Shown: positions 17,771-28,564 of the stretch, one piece after another
Numbering within the stretch: the first letter of the stretch is position 1
Layout of the letters: each line of letters opens with the position of its first letter
Source: Chloroherpetonaceae bacterium
GTDB lineage: Bacteria; Bacteroidota; Chlorobiia; Chlorobiales; Thermochlorobacteraceae
Length of the DNA: 64,000 bases
Reading direction: 5' to 3'
NCBI GenBank assembly: GCA_025055975.1
Contig: JANWWM010000016.1
Span: 1 to 64,000 of the forward strand
The notes under the pieces: model-generated
The model's input: the letters and a program-made list of their open reading frames with translations, nothing else
Database searches by the model: none
Told to the model about the DNA's origin: nothing
Program-made: the position numbers and the translations under genes

Positions 17771-18826
17771 TTAATCAACCACCCAAGTTTCCTTGCCGCG
17801 CAGCAGCGCGTCCAAATCGCCTTCGCCTTTTTCTTTGGCGAGATTGATTTGATCGAGCATCGCGTCTTCGTAGCAGAAGCGTTCTTCCGCGTAGAACACG
17901 CCAAACGGGCGCGGCATGTAATGCTCCGACCCTGGCTCGTCGAAAAAGCGCGTCAAGATGCTTGCCTTCGTTCTGTCGCGCTCGTCGTGAATCCAAAGGT
18001 CGTCTTTGGACACGTCGGAAAGCGTGAGGTCAACGACCATAGGCTTCAAGCCAAACAGTTTGATGCCTTTGTCGTTGTTCTTGCCAAAGACGAGCGGCTT
18101 GCCGTGTTCGAGGAACAGGTCGTTTTCGGCTTTGACGTCTTTTTCCGTGAAGGCTTCAAACGCGCCGTCGTTGAAGATGACGCAGTTTTGATAGATCTCG
18201 ACAAACGAAGCGCCTTTGTGCTTGTGAGCGCGTTTGAGAATTTCGCGCATGTGCTTGACGTCGCGATCCATCGTCCGAGCGATGAACGTGCCGTCCGCGC
18301 CCAACGCAAAGGCGAGCGGATTGATGGGGTGATCGATCGCGCCGTAGGGCGTTGATTTTGCGACGAACCCGACGGGCGACGTGGGCGAGTATTGCCCTTT
18401 CGTCAAGCCGTAAATTTCGTTGTTGAAAAGCAGGATGTTGACGTTGAGATTGCGTCGCAAGATGTGAAGCGTGTGATTGCCGCCGATGGACAGCAAGTCG
18501 CCATCGCCCCCAACGATCCACACGTCCAAGTCGGGACGCGAGGCTTTCAACCCCGTGGCGATCGCCGTCGCTCGCCCGTGAATGCCATGAATCCCAAAGG
18601 TCTCCATGTAGTAGGGGAAGCGCGACGAGCAGCCGATTCCCGACACGAAGACGATGTTTTCGCGCGGAACGCCGAGTTCGGGCAAGACAGATTGCACTTG
18701 TTTCAAGATGGAATAATCGCCGCACCCCGGACACCAGCGCACCTCTTGCTCCGAAGCGAAATCTTTTGCGGTCAGAACGGGCAAGTCGCTTTTCTTTCCG
18801 TTTCCTCCTAAATCCAACGCGGGCAT
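17771..18826 (-). CDS. korB: 2-oxoacid (2-oxoglutarate):ferredoxin oxidoreductase, beta subunit
   Basis: WCPGCGDYSILKQVQ, VSGIGCSSRFPYYM, HGIHGRATAIATGLK, GGDGDLLSIGGNH (TPP site). Confidence 0.9.
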   Translation of the reverse strand: MPALDLGGNGKKSDLPVLTAKDFASEQEVRWCPGCGDYSILKQVQSVLPELGVPRENIVFVSGIGCSSRFPYYMETFGIHGIHGRATAIATGLKASRPDLDVWIVGGDGDLLSIGGNHTLHILRRNLNVNILLFNNEIYGLTKGQYSPTSPVGFVAKSTPYGAIDHPINPLAFALGADGTFIARTMDRDVKHMREILKRAHKHKGASFVEIYQNCVIFNDGAFEAFTEKDVKAENDLFLEHGKPLVFGKNNDKGIKLFGLKPMVVDLTLSDVSKDDLWIHDERDRTKASILTRFFDEPGSEHYMPRPFGVFYAEERFCYEDAMLDQINLAKEKGEGDLDALLRGKETWVVD

Positions 18827-18827
18827 T

Positions 18828-20699
18828 TTACTTCTCCTTTTCGGTTAAAATTGCGATGATTTTTTCTTTGAGTTCCGATTCCATAAAGGGCATTCCTTGC
18901 ACCTTGTTGAACTGAATGACGGGCGCGAGGAATTTGTCGCGGATGAGCCGCGCCAGTTGCCCCGAGTTGAGTTCGGGAATCAGAATTTTGTCGAAGTTGT
19001 AGATGAGTTCGCCGAGATTCTTCGGGAACGGGTTGAGATACGTAAGATGCGCATGCGACACGTCGTATCCTTCAAGGCGCAAGTCGCGCACGACGGTCTT
19101 AATCGTGCCGTAAGTCGAGCCCCAGCCCAAGACGAGCAATTTGCCTTTTTCGGAGCCGTTGTCGATGGTTTGAAGCGGAATCGCGTCGGCGATTTTCTCG
19201 ATTTTTTCGGCGCGCAGTTTCGTCATCAAGGCGTGATTTTCCGCGTCGTAAGAAACGGCGCCCGTTTCGTGTTGTTTTTCCAAGCCGCCGATGCGGTGCT
19301 CCAAGCCTTTCGTGCCCGGAATCGCCCATTCGCGCGCGCCCTTGTCGTTGCGTTTGTAGGGCAGGTATTTCGGGTCGCCCGCGTTGCGCGGCGCGGCGAA
19401 CTTGACCGTGATGTCGGGCAAATCTTTCGCGGTTGGAAATTTCCACGGCTCCGAGCCATTGGCGATGTAGCCGTCGGTCAGGCAAATGACGGGAGTCATA
19501 AATTCAATTGCGAGGCGACAGGCTTCGAAGGTTGCGTCGAAACAGCCCGCGGGCGAATTGGCGGCGATGATGGGAACGGGCGATTCGCCGTGCCGACCAA
19601 ACATCGCCATCAGCAAATCCGACTGCTCCGTCTTCGTTGGCAAGCCCGTCGAGGGTCCGCCGCGTTGCACGTCGATAATCACGACGGGCAATTCAAGCGA
19701 AACGGCAAGTCCGATGGCTTCTTCTTTCAAATCCATTCCCGGACCCGACGTGGACGTCGCCGCGAGACTGCCGCCGTAAGCCGCGCCAATCGCCGCGCAC
19801 ATCGCCGCGATTTCGTCTTCGGCTTGGAACGTTCTCACGCCGAAGTTTTTGTGCTTGGAAAGCTCGTGCAGAATGTCGGAAGCGGGCGTAATCGGATACG
19901 AGCCTAAAAAGAGCGGCAAGCCCGATTTCTTCGAAGCGGCAATCAGGGCGTAGGCGGTGGCTTGATTGCCCATAATGTGCCGATACGTGCCCGCGGGCAG
20001 TTTGGCTTTTTTGACCTCGTAGCGCGTCGTGAAAATCTCCGTCGCCTCGCCGTAGGAATAGCCCGCTTGCAACGCCTTGATGTTGGCTTCGGCGATTTCG
20101 GGCTTCTTTTTGAACTTCTCCCGAATGTTGTTGATGGTATGGTCGAGCGGGCGCGTGTATAGCCAAAAGAGCAAGCCGAGCACGAACATATTTTTCGAGC
20201 GATCGATTTCTTTCGTGCTCAAGCCCGTGCCTTCCAGCGCCGAGCGCGTCAGTTTGCCAATTTCAATCGGATAGACGTGATACTTGGCAAGCGAGCCATC
20301 TTCGAGCGGATTGGTTTTGCACCCCGCCAGTTGAAGATTCTTCTCGTCGAAGCCATCGACATTGGCGATGATGATTTTGCCTTCTTTGAGCAGTTTGAGA
20401 TTGGCTTTGAGCGCGGCGGCGTTCATGGCGACAAGCACGTCGATTTTGTCGCCGGGCGTGAAAATCTCTTTGCTTCCAAATTGAACTTGGAATCCCGAAA
20501 CGCCGGGCAGAGTGCCTGCGGGAGCGCGGATTTCGGCGGGATAGTTGGGAAACGTGTTGAGGTCGTTTCCTAAAATCGCGGCGGTTTCGCTGAACTGCGT
20601 TCCAGTGAGTTGCATTCCGTCGCCGGAATCGCCCGCGAATAGAATCGTTACGTCTTGCTTCGTCTCGACGCGAATCGGACGGCTATGAACTTCGCTCAT
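18828..20699 (-). CDS. korA: 2-oxoacid:ferredoxin oxidoreductase, alpha subunit (gamma-alpha fusion)
   Basis: N-terminal gamma-like [18 protein letters not shown]; alpha part [56 protein letters not shown]. Confidence 0.9.
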   Translation of the reverse strand: MSEVHSRPIRVETKQDVTILFAGDSGDGMQLTGTQFSETAAILGNDLNTFPNYPAEIRAPAGTLPGVSGFQVQFGSKEIFTPGDKIDVLVAMNAAALKANLKLLKEGKIIIANVDGFDEKNLQLAGCKTNPLEDGSLAKYHVYPIEIGKLTRSALEGTGLSTKEIDRSKNMFVLGLLFWLYTRPLDHTINNIREKFKKKPEIAEANIKALQAGYSYGEATEIFTTRYEVKKAKLPAGTYRHIMGNQATAYALIAASKKSGLPLFLGSYPITPASDILHELSKHKNFGVRTFQAEDEIAAMCAAIGAAYGGSLAATSTSGPGMDLKEEAIGLAVSLELPVVIIDVQRGGPSTGLPTKTEQSDLLMAMFGRHGESPVPIIAANSPAGCFDATFEACRLAIEFMTPVICLTDGYIANGSEPWKFPTAKDLPDITVKFAAPRNAGDPKYLPYKRNDKGAREWAIPGTKGLEHRIGGLEKQHETGAVSYDAENHALMTKLRAEKIEKIADAIPLQTIDNGSEKGKLLVLGWGSTYGTIKTVVRDLRLEGYDVSHAHLTYLNPFPKNLGELIYNFDKILIPELNSGQLARLIRDKFLAPVIQFNKVQGMPFMESELKEKIIAILTEKEK

Positions 20700-20939
20700 C
20701 GTTATTCTCCTTTTTACTGCTAGTTTGAAAATCGCTTGTCCGAAATGTCGAGCGATATGCGAAAGAACCGTCGGAACAAGCGAGGTTGTGAAACAAGTTG
20801 GGGCAAAATTATGCAAACGACGTAGAATTTCCTATTTGAGAAAACGAGACGATTCTTTCCGTCGTCATCGGTCTCTTTGGCGACGACAAATTTTCGCTAT
20901 TTTGCGCGGCTAAGTCCTCGAATTCCAAACGCTCGCGCC

Positions 20940-23900
20940 ATGTCGCATGGCTTGATTGATTTTTGCGCCACGATTTTTGAGCGATGCGCCGACGGAATCG
21001 CGCTGACCGACGCCAACGGCTTGATTTTGCAAGCCAACCAAGCTTTCGCCGACATTTACGCCGCCGACCCTTCCGCTCTTGTCGGGGCGACCTTCTGGAG
21101 TCTCCTGCCACCCAGCCAACAAGACGCGGCGCGCGCGCAGTATTTCGAACTTTTCAACGGACCCGCGTCGAGCGCGAAGTTTGAAATCGTCATTCCGACG
21201 GGCGGTCCGTCAAGCGCGCTCATCGAGACGACCGTTTGTTTCAACGAACCCGTTGGCTCTCGCACCAAAGCGCTTTTTATCGCCCGCGACATCACCGAGA
21301 AAATGACCCGAGCGCGCCGCGAGTTTCTTGAAGCGGAGTTGCAGATGATTCGAGAGCAGTTTCATCAACTTCTCGCCGAGCAAAAGCGCGTCGAGAAAAG
21401 TTTGCTCGATTCGCAAACCGAATTGCGCAAAACCCAGCAACTCTTTGAATCGATTGCCAAAAATTTTCCCAACGGCGCGATCAACGTTCTCGACAAAAAC
21501 CATCGCATCGTTTTCACCGACGGGCAAGAGTATCGCAAACACAATCTCAATCCCGCCGATTTCATTGGATTGCCGATTGAAGCGCTTTTTCCGAACAAAG
21601 ATCTTTCCGTCTCAAAAGCCGCCTACGAAAAGGTTTTTCAGGGCGAGCCGCAACGCTTCGAGTTCGATTACGCGGGAATGTTCTATGAAAACATCGCCGT
21701 GCCGCTTCCCGACGAGCATGGCGAGATTCGTCAAATTCTCACCGTTACGCTTAACATCACGGAGAAAAAACGCGCCGAAGCTCAAGTCCAAGAATCTCAA
21801 TCGCGTCTTCGCGCCCTCGTGAATAACATTCCAGGAGCCGTTTTTCGAGCCGAAACGCAACCCGATGGTTCGCGCAAGATCACTTTCGTCGGCGAGAGCA
21901 TTCGTCAATTTGGGGTCGATCCCGAAGAAATGCTTGGACATGCGAACACATCGGCGCGATTTCTTCACCCTGAAGATCGGCAAAGTTTTTCGAACGCGCT
22001 CAATCAATCGTCGCTATCGCTCAAATCATTTCGCTGGGAAGGCAGAACTTTGATTCGCGGAAAAAGCGATTGGATTGAAATCGCCGCCACGCCGCGCCGC
22101 GCCGAAGACGGAAAAATTTATTGGGAAGGCATCATTCTCGACATTTCCGAGCGCAAAGCGTTGGAATCGGCGTTGCGCGAACTCAACGAATCGTTGGAAC
22201 GTCAAGTCCAAGAGCGGACGGCGGAATTGCGTCAAAGCGAAAGCCTCTATCGCGCCATCGCCGAAAATTATCCCAGCGGCGTGATAGGCATCTACGATCG
22301 CGCCCTCACGCTTCTTTTCACCGACGGAACCGAGTATCAACGCTTGGGCATCGACGCGGGTTGTCTCATCGGCAGAAATCTTTTCGACATCTATCCTGAA
22401 CGCGAAGGCAGAATCATCGCCGAACATCTTGAAAAAGCGTTCAAAGGCGAAACGACGAACTTTGAAGTTCATCTCGGCGACGACGACTACTTCTACATCC
22501 TCTCGCCCATCCGCGAAGAAAACGGCGCGATTGAGCGAATTCTCGTCATCACGCAAAACATAACCGAGCGCAAGCAAGCCGATCGACTCCTGCGCGAGAA
22601 CGAGGAGCGATATCGTCTCGTGCTTGAGCAAACGGGGCAACTTGTCTACGACTGGGACATGCTCGCCAACCGTTTGAAATGGGCAGGCGCGATTGAACGA
22701 CTCACGGGCTACGCGCCCGAAGAGCATCAAATCACCCTCGACGAATGGGCAAACAACATTCACCCCGAAGACCGCGAGCGAGCGACGCGACTGCTTGAAG
22801 AGACGCTTAAAAGCGGCGCGCCCTACCGCGCCGAGTATCGCTATCGTCGCAAAGACGGCTCTTACTTTTGGGTCGAGGACAACGGCGTTTATCTCAAAGA
22901 TTCTTCGGGCAAGACCGTCCGAATGCTTGGCGCGATGAAAGACATCACCGCTCAAAAAGAAATCGAAATCGAAAAACGTCGCCTCGCCGAAAAGGCGCTG
23001 CACTCGCAAAAAATGGAATCGATTGGCACGCTGGCGAGCGGCGTCGCGCACGAGTTCAACAATTTGCTCGCCATCATTTCGCTTGCCAACGAACAACTCA
23101 AATCGCAGACGAAAAGTCAAGCCATTCTCAAAAACGCGCAGACGATTCGAAAGTCCGTCGAACGCGGCTCGCACATCGCTCGTCAATTGCTCGACTTCTC
23201 GCGCTCGGAGCAAACCGAAAAACAGCCCATTGAGCTTTCTCGAATCATCGATGAAATCGCCAATACGCTCCGACGTTTGCTCAAAAAGAACGTCACGGTT
23301 CAAGTCTCTCAATCCGTCGAGCAGGCGTGGATAATGGGCAACGACAAGCAGATTTATCAAGTCCTGCTCAATCTTGGCATCAACGCGGGCGACGCGATGC
23401 CCAACGGCGGCGTTTTGAGCTTCAGCCTCTCGACCTCGCGCTACGGCGAAAAAGATTGCGCCATCATTCGCGTCAGGGACACGGGGACGGGCATTCCGCC
23501 CGACGTCAAAGCTCGAATGTTCGAGCCTTTCTTCACCACGAAAGGTCTGGGCAAAGGCACGGGGCTTGGGCTTGCCATCGCGCACGGCATCGTTGCGGCG
23601 CACGACGGACAGATCGAAGTCGACACCGAACTCGGCAAAGGCACGACCTTCACGCTCGCCTTTCCGCTTTTGGAACTCCCCAAAGCGCTCGATTCCGAAG
23701 AACCGCCGCTCTCCGACGAAGGCGGCAGCGAAACCTTGCTCCTCGTCGAGGACGAGCCGTTTCTAAGAAATCTTCTCGCCAAAACGCTCCGCTCCAAAGG
23801 CTACAAAGTCATTGAAGCCGCCGATGGCGAAGAAGCCCTGAACGTTTTTGAAAAACGCCACCACGAGATCGACCTCGTGTTGACCGACATGGGGATGCCA

Positions 23901-24089
23901 AACATCGATGGTTACGAATTGCTCAAAAAAATTCGTCGCAAGAAAAAAGACGCGCGAGTCGTGGTGATGTCGGGCTATATGGATTCCGAGCAAGCGCAAA
24001 AGCTCGCCAAAGAGAACATCGATGTGGTCTCCAAACCGTTTGAGATGGCGGAACTTTCGGCGACGATTCGCAACGCCTTGATGCGATAG
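20940..24089 (+). CDS. Multi-PAS hybrid histidine kinase with C-terminal REC
   Basis: Several PAS/PAC units (EEMLGHANTSARFLHPEDR, DITEKK-type ends), H-box [59 protein letters not shown]...VLTDMGMPNIDG. Confidence 0.92.
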   Translation: MSHGLIDFCATIFERCADGIALTDANGLILQANQAFADIYAADPSALVGATFWSLLPPSQQDAARAQYFELFNGPASSAKFEIVIPTGGPSSALIETTVCFNEPVGSRTKALFIARDITEKMTRARREFLEAELQMIREQFHQLLAEQKRVEKSLLDSQTELRKTQQLFESIAKNFPNGAINVLDKNHRIVFTDGQEYRKHNLNPADFIGLPIEALFPNKDLSVSKAAYEKVFQGEPQRFEFDYAGMFYENIAVPLPDEHGEIRQILTVTLNITEKKRAEAQVQESQSRLRALVNNIPGAVFRAETQPDGSRKITFVGESIRQFGVDPEEMLGHANTSARFLHPEDRQSFSNALNQSSLSLKSFRWEGRTLIRGKSDWIEIAATPRRAEDGKIYWEGIILDISERKALESALRELNESLERQVQERTAELRQSESLYRAIAENYPSGVIGIYDRALTLLFTDGTEYQRLGIDAGCLIGRNLFDIYPEREGRIIAEHLEKAFKGETTNFEVHLGDDDYFYILSPIREENGAIERILVITQNITERKQADRLLRENEERYRLVLEQTGQLVYDWDMLANRLKWAGAIERLTGYAPEEHQITLDEWANNIHPEDRERATRLLEETLKSGAPYRAEYRYRRKDGSYFWVEDNGVYLKDSSGKTVRMLGAMKDITAQKEIEIEKRRLAEKALHSQKMESIGTLASGVAHEFNNLLAIISLANEQLKSQTKSQAILKNAQTIRKSVERGSHIARQLLDFSRSEQTEKQPIELSRIIDEIANTLRRLLKKNVTVQVSQSVEQAWIMGNDKQIYQVLLNLGINAGDAMPNGGVLSFSLSTSRYGEKDCAIIRVRDTGTGIPPDVKARMFEPFFTTKGLGKGTGLGLAIAHGIVAAHDGQIEVDTELGKGTTFTLAFPLLELPKALDSEEPPLSDEGGSETLLLVEDEPFLRNLLAKTLRSKGYKVIEAADGEEALNVFEKRHHEIDLVLTDMGMPNIDGYELLKKIRRKKKDARVVVMSGYMDSEQAQKLAKENIDVVSKPFEMAELSATIRNALMR

Positions 24090-24148
24090 GTCGGCGCGAG
24101 ACAAAAGCGCTATTTTTGCCGCCTTAACCGACAATCGTTCAGTCGCGC

Positions 24149-25822
24149 ATGCGAGCCTTTCGCGCTTTTCTTCTCGCCATCAGCCTGCTCAGCCTGTCGT
24201 GTTCGCCGCGCAAAGATGCGTCTTCCATTCGCTCCGAAACCGTCGTCATCGGCATCGCCAACGATTTCGACCACCTGAATCCCTTGCTCATTCAGTTCTC
24301 GCTTTCGCGCGAGGTCTGCATGTTGCTTTTTCCGAAGCTCGTTCAAGCCGACCTTGACGCGACGAGCGGCGAGGTTCGCTTTTTGCCTTCGCTTGCGACG
24401 CGATGGGAATTTTCAAGCGACGGCAAGCGCGCCACGTTTTTCCTGCGAAGCGACGCGAAGTGGCAAGACGGCGTTCCAATCACCGCCGCCGACCTGAAAT
24501 TTTCCTACCGCCTTTACGCCGAACCCGCCGTTGCCAGCACGCGCCAGCATTACGTTGGCGATCTTGTTCGTGACCAAAACGGCGCGATCGATTTCGAGAC
24601 TGGCGTTCAAACTCCAAACGACACGACGCTCGTCTTGAACTTCTCTCGCCCGCTCGCGCCAAACGTCGTTCTTGACCATTTCCACGACTTGATGCCCGTT
24701 CCCAAGCACGTTTTCGAGAAGATTGAGCCGAAAGACTTGCGCGCCAAATCGGCGGAACTGCCCGTCGTGGCGGCAGGTCCGTTCAAGGTGGAAAAGTGGG
24801 CGCGTCAAAGCGAGCTCGTCTTGGTTCGCAACGATTCCTGCGCGTTGCCGCGTCCCGCTCGGCTCAAAAGGCTAATCTTTCGCGTCATTCCCGATTACGT
24901 GACGCGCCTTGCGGCGTTCAAATCGGGCGAAATCGACGCGATGATTGGCGCGGGCGGAGTCGCTCCAAAAGACGCGCAAGACATTGAGCGAAACTATCCC
25001 GACAAAAAAATTTACTCCGTGCGCGACCGCTTGTTCGATAGCGTCGTATGGCTCTGCGTCGATGGCGACGCTTACCGCGAGCGCAAAGAACTCAAACCGC
25101 ATTTTCTCTTTGGCGACAAGCGCGTCCGCCAAGCGATGACCTACGCCATCAACCGCGACGCCATCATTGAGGGCTACATCGGCGCGGGCAAGGCGACCGT
25201 CGTCAACACTTCGCTTTCGCCCGCATACAAGAAACTTCAAAACCCGTCGCTTCACGCCTATTCCTACAATCCCGAAAAAGCCCTCGCGTTGCTCAAAGAA
25301 GCGGGCTGGACGAGAGGCAACGACGGCTTTCTGCAAAAAGACGGCAAACGCTTTTCCTTCGCGCTTGCCGCGCCCAAAGGCAACGAGCGACGCGCCTACG
25401 CGGGCGCCATCATTCAACAAAACCTGCGCGACATCGGCATCGAGTGCCAATTGGAAACGATGGAAATGGCGCTTTTCAATCAGCGACAAAACGAATATCG
25501 CTTGGACGCGGCGCTGTCGGGGCTTTCCGCCGAAACTCTGCCGTTTCAACTCGTCATCTGGGCGGAAGATTCGCCGTTCAATTCGTCGGTCTTTCGCCAC
25601 GAGCGGTTTTCCAAAGTCATCGAAGAACTCGGCTTGCCGCAACCGCCCGAAAAAGAACTTGCGCTCTGGCGCGAGTATCAAGCCATTCAACACGAAGAGC
25701 AACCGCGCACCTTTCTCTACTACTACGACGAACTCGAAGCCTTCAGCGCTCGCGTCAAGAACGTGAAGGTTTCGACGCTGGCGATTCTTTTCAACGCGGG
25801 CGAATGGGAAATCGGCGAATAG
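24149..25822 (+). CDS. ABC-transporter substrate-binding lipoprotein (SBP_bac_5 family)
   Basis: Lipobox-like N-terminus LLAISLLSLSCSPRK; LATRWEFSSDGKRATFFLRSDAKWQDGVPITAADLKFSY, VRQAMTYAINRDAIIEGYIG. Confidence 0.9.
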   Translation: MRAFRAFLLAISLLSLSCSPRKDASSIRSETVVIGIANDFDHLNPLLIQFSLSREVCMLLFPKLVQADLDATSGEVRFLPSLATRWEFSSDGKRATFFLRSDAKWQDGVPITAADLKFSYRLYAEPAVASTRQHYVGDLVRDQNGAIDFETGVQTPNDTTLVLNFSRPLAPNVVLDHFHDLMPVPKHVFEKIEPKDLRAKSAELPVVAAGPFKVEKWARQSELVLVRNDSCALPRPARLKRLIFRVIPDYVTRLAAFKSGEIDAMIGAGGVAPKDAQDIERNYPDKKIYSVRDRLFDSVVWLCVDGDAYRERKELKPHFLFGDKRVRQAMTYAINRDAIIEGYIGAGKATVVNTSLSPAYKKLQNPSLHAYSYNPEKALALLKEAGWTRGNDGFLQKDGKRFSFALAAPKGNERRAYAGAIIQQNLRDIGIECQLETMEMALFNQRQNEYRLDAALSGLSAETLPFQLVIWAEDSPFNSSVFRHERFSKVIEELGLPQPPEKELALWREYQAIQHEEQPRTFLYYYDELEAFSARVKNVKVSTLAILFNAGEWEIGE

Positions 25823-25826
25823 GTTT

Positions 25827-26516
25827 TCATTTGCTTCGCTCGCCGAAAATCGCCGTGCCGAGGCGCAAGAGCGTCGCGCCTTCCTCGATGGCGATGTCGA
25901 AGTCGCCGCTCATTCCCATCGAAAGTTCGGTGATTTGGTCGGGCTTCGGCGCGAGAGATTTGAGTTTTTCGAACAGTCGGCGCATTTCCTTGAACTCGCT
26001 TTTGACCTTTTCCCTGTCGGGCGACGCGATGGTCATCAAGCCTTTGAGTTCGATGTTCGGGAGAGGGAAAATTTTCTCGGCTTCGGCGAAAAGCGCGTCG
26101 GGTTTTAATCCGTGCTTGGTGACTTCGTTGGAGATGTTGACTTCGAGCAGAATCGGAATCGAGCGATTGCGTTGCTTGGCGCGCTTGGAGATTTCCTCGG
26201 CGAGCGAGAGTTTGTCCACGCCGTGAATCATTGCGATTTTTTCGGCGAGATAACGGGCTTTGTTGGATTGCAAATGTCCGACGAAGTGCCACTCGATTGG
26301 CAAGTTTTGCAGGGTTGCGTCGGCGAATTTGGCGAGCAGTTCTTGCACGTAGTTTTCGCCGAAAACTCTCTGCCCCGCTTCGTAGGCTTTGAGCACGTCG
26401 GAGGCGGGCTTGGTTTTGGAGACGGCGATGAGTTTGACGCTTTCGGGCGCTCTGCCCGCGCGGACGCAGGCTTCGGCGATTTCCGCTTTGATGCGTTTGA
26501 GATTGTCGGCAATCAT
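25827..26516 (-). CDS. YggS-family PLP-binding protein
   Basis: LIAVSKTKPASDV, FGENYVQELLAKF, WHFVGHLQSNKARYL, LSMGMSGDFDIAIEEGATLLRLGTAIFG. Confidence 0.92.
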   Translation of the reverse strand: MIADNLKRIKAEIAEACVRAGRAPESVKLIAVSKTKPASDVLKAYEAGQRVFGENYVQELLAKFADATLQNLPIEWHFVGHLQSNKARYLAEKIAMIHGVDKLSLAEEISKRAKQRNRSIPILLEVNISNEVTKHGLKPDALFAEAEKIFPLPNIELKGLMTIASPDREKVKSEFKEMRRLFEKLKSLAPKPDQITELSMGMSGDFDIAIEEGATLLRLGTAIFGERSK

Positions 26517-26544
26517 TTCGCGTGTCGTGGAAACTCGCGCAAAG

Positions 26545-27318
26545 TTATCGCTTCTTTTGGGCAAAGAGCCACTCGTAAAGTTCTTCGGTCGCAAACGCGG
26601 GCGACCATGCGTTGTGTCCGACGTAGGGGAACTCCGTGTAGCGCGGCGAGCCGCCCGCGGCTTTGAGCGAATCGACCATCTGGCGCGACCATTGAACTTT
26701 GATGATTTGGTCGTCCGCGCCGTGAAAGACCCAAACGGGCAAATGCTTGATGAGCCGCGCCTTCGTCGCGTCGCCGCCGCCGCAAATTGGAACCGCCGCC
26801 GCGAATAGCGACGGATTGCGCATGGCGAGTTCCCATGCCCCAAATCCGCCCATTGATAAGCCCACCACATAGACGCGCGAACTATCGACGGCGCGCTGCG
26901 ACTGAATGAACTTGACGAGTTCGGCGACCGCCTCTTGAATCGCGGAAGCCGTGTCGGCAAGGCGGTAGTAGCCGAGTTCTTTTTGGTAGGGCGACCATTT
27001 CATCTCTTTCGGGCACTGCGGCGCGAGCACGTAGCACGGGAATCGATCTTGCCGCTTGGCGAATTCGAGCGCGCCGTGTTTGAGCACGAGGTCGCTTCCG
27101 TCGTTGCCGCGCTCGCCCGCGCCGTGCAAATACAAGACGAGCGGATAACGCGCCTCCTTCGATGACGCGCGCGGGCTCAACAGGCGATAGGGGATTTTCA
27201 GCCCGCGACGCTCGAAGAAATGCTTTTCAAACGTCGCCTCCGCTTGTTGAGCCTTTGCGACGACGGTCAAAGACGCGCAAACGATCGAGACGAGAACGAT
27301 GAGCGAACGTTTTTTCAC
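26545..27318 (-). CDS. Secreted alpha/beta hydrolase (esterase/peptidase-like)
   Basis: GTG start, signal peptide KKRSLIVLVSIVCASLTVVAKAQQ; LYLHGAGERGNDG, VVGLSMGGFGAWELA, VFHGADDQIIKV. Confidence 0.88.
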   Translation of the reverse strand: MKKRSLIVLVSIVCASLTVVAKAQQAEATFEKHFFERRGLKIPYRLLSPRASSKEARYPLVLYLHGAGERGNDGSDLVLKHGALEFAKRQDRFPCYVLAPQCPKEMKWSPYQKELGYYRLADTASAIQEAVAELVKFIQSQRAVDSSRVYVVGLSMGGFGAWELAMRNPSLFAAAVPICGGGDATKARLIKHLPVWVFHGADDQIIKVQWSRQMVDSLKAAGGSPRYTEFPYVGHNAWSPAFATEELYEWLFAQKKR

Positions 27319-27400
27319 GAGCGTAGTTTCTTGGCGCGAAAAAATAGCGCTTGCGCCGCTCAACGCCGTTTCGCGTCGGAAGCCAAGCGCGAGACTCCGA

Positions 27401-28564
27401 CTACGCCTGCGCCGCTTTGCGCTTTCCTTCCATCACGAATCGAATCGCCTTGACGAAATCTTCTTCCTCGACGATTTGCTTGCCTTTGGGCTTCGTAGCG
27501 GCGTAGGAAGCGGCGAGCAAAACGGCGTTTTTGATGTCGCCGCCCGACGCGCCCTCGCTCGCTTCGACAAGGCGATCGAAGTTCAAGTCGGGTTGAACGG
27601 GCAATTGCGGCGGCAGGTGCGCCTTCCAAATTTTCAAGCGCAGGTCGGCGCTGGGAAGCGGAAACTCGATGTGCGCGAGCATTCGGCGCAGAAACGCGCC
27701 ATCGTAGTTCCGAACCAAGTTCGAAGCGAAAATCACGACGCCATCGAAGCGATCGAGTTCGAGCAGCATCGTGCTTCGGGCGAGATTGACGCTATGGTCG
27801 CTCGATTGCGCCACGTGCGTGAGGCGCTTGCCCAAGATGGAATCGGCTTCGTCGAAAAACAGCACGGCTTGCGTTTCGCTCGCTTTTCGGAACGCGGCTC
27901 TAATGTTTTTCGGCGTTTCTCCGACATACTTCGATTCCATCTCGGCGTAACTCGCAATCAAGATTTCCTTGCCCAATCGATTGGCGATGGCGTCGGCGGC
28001 GAGCGTTTTGCCCGTGCCCGGCTCGCCGTAAAAATTGAGCGCGATTTTTCTGCCCGTTCTGTCGATGGATTGCAAGTTCCAAGTTTCGTAGATGAGCTTT
28101 TGTTGTTCCAAGAGCGCAAGCGCATGGCGCAATTGCGACATCGTCTCGTCGCTCAAAACGAGCCTATCGAGCGAGTAGAGCGGCTTTTGCGGAACGAAGT
28201 TATCGAGCCGAGCGGCGATGTCTTCGTCGAAGTCGCGGCGCTTGGCGGCGCGCGACGCTTCGCCATCGAGCGTCGCTCTGACGGGATTGAACCGAACCGC
28301 AACGTTCGGCTTGCCAAGATGTTCGGAAAAATCGCTCTTTTCGATGAGCGCGCGCAGTTTTGCGATGAACGCGCCGCTTTTGGGCGCGTCGAGTTCTTGC
28401 GCGCTGTCTTTGCCCTGCGCGAAGCAAATCGGGCAATAGCGCATCGGCAATCCCTCGACCACGATGTTCGGACAATCGGGAAACGTCTTCTTGCCCCGAT
28501 AAGCGATTTCAAGCGGGACTTGATGAATCGGGCACAAGTCGGGCGACGACGATCGAAACGGCAT
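27401..28564 (-). CDS. AAA+ ATPase with N-terminal Cys/His cluster
   Basis: Walker A GEPGTGKTLAADAIA, Walker B AVLFFDEADSILGKR, FASNLVRNYDGAFLRRMLAHIEFPLP; N-terminus CPIH...CPNI...CPIC. Confidence 0.88.
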   Translation of the reverse strand: MPFRSSSPDLCPIHQVPLEIAYRGKKTFPDCPNIVVEGLPMRYCPICFAQGKDSAQELDAPKSGAFIAKLRALIEKSDFSEHLGKPNVAVRFNPVRATLDGEASRAAKRRDFDEDIAARLDNFVPQKPLYSLDRLVLSDETMSQLRHALALLEQQKLIYETWNLQSIDRTGRKIALNFYGEPGTGKTLAADAIANRLGKEILIASYAEMESKYVGETPKNIRAAFRKASETQAVLFFDEADSILGKRLTHVAQSSDHSVNLARSTMLLELDRFDGVVIFASNLVRNYDGAFLRRMLAHIEFPLPSADLRLKIWKAHLPPQLPVQPDLNFDRLVEASEGASGGDIKNAVLLAASYAATKPKGKQIVEEEDFVKAIRFVMEGKRKAAQA

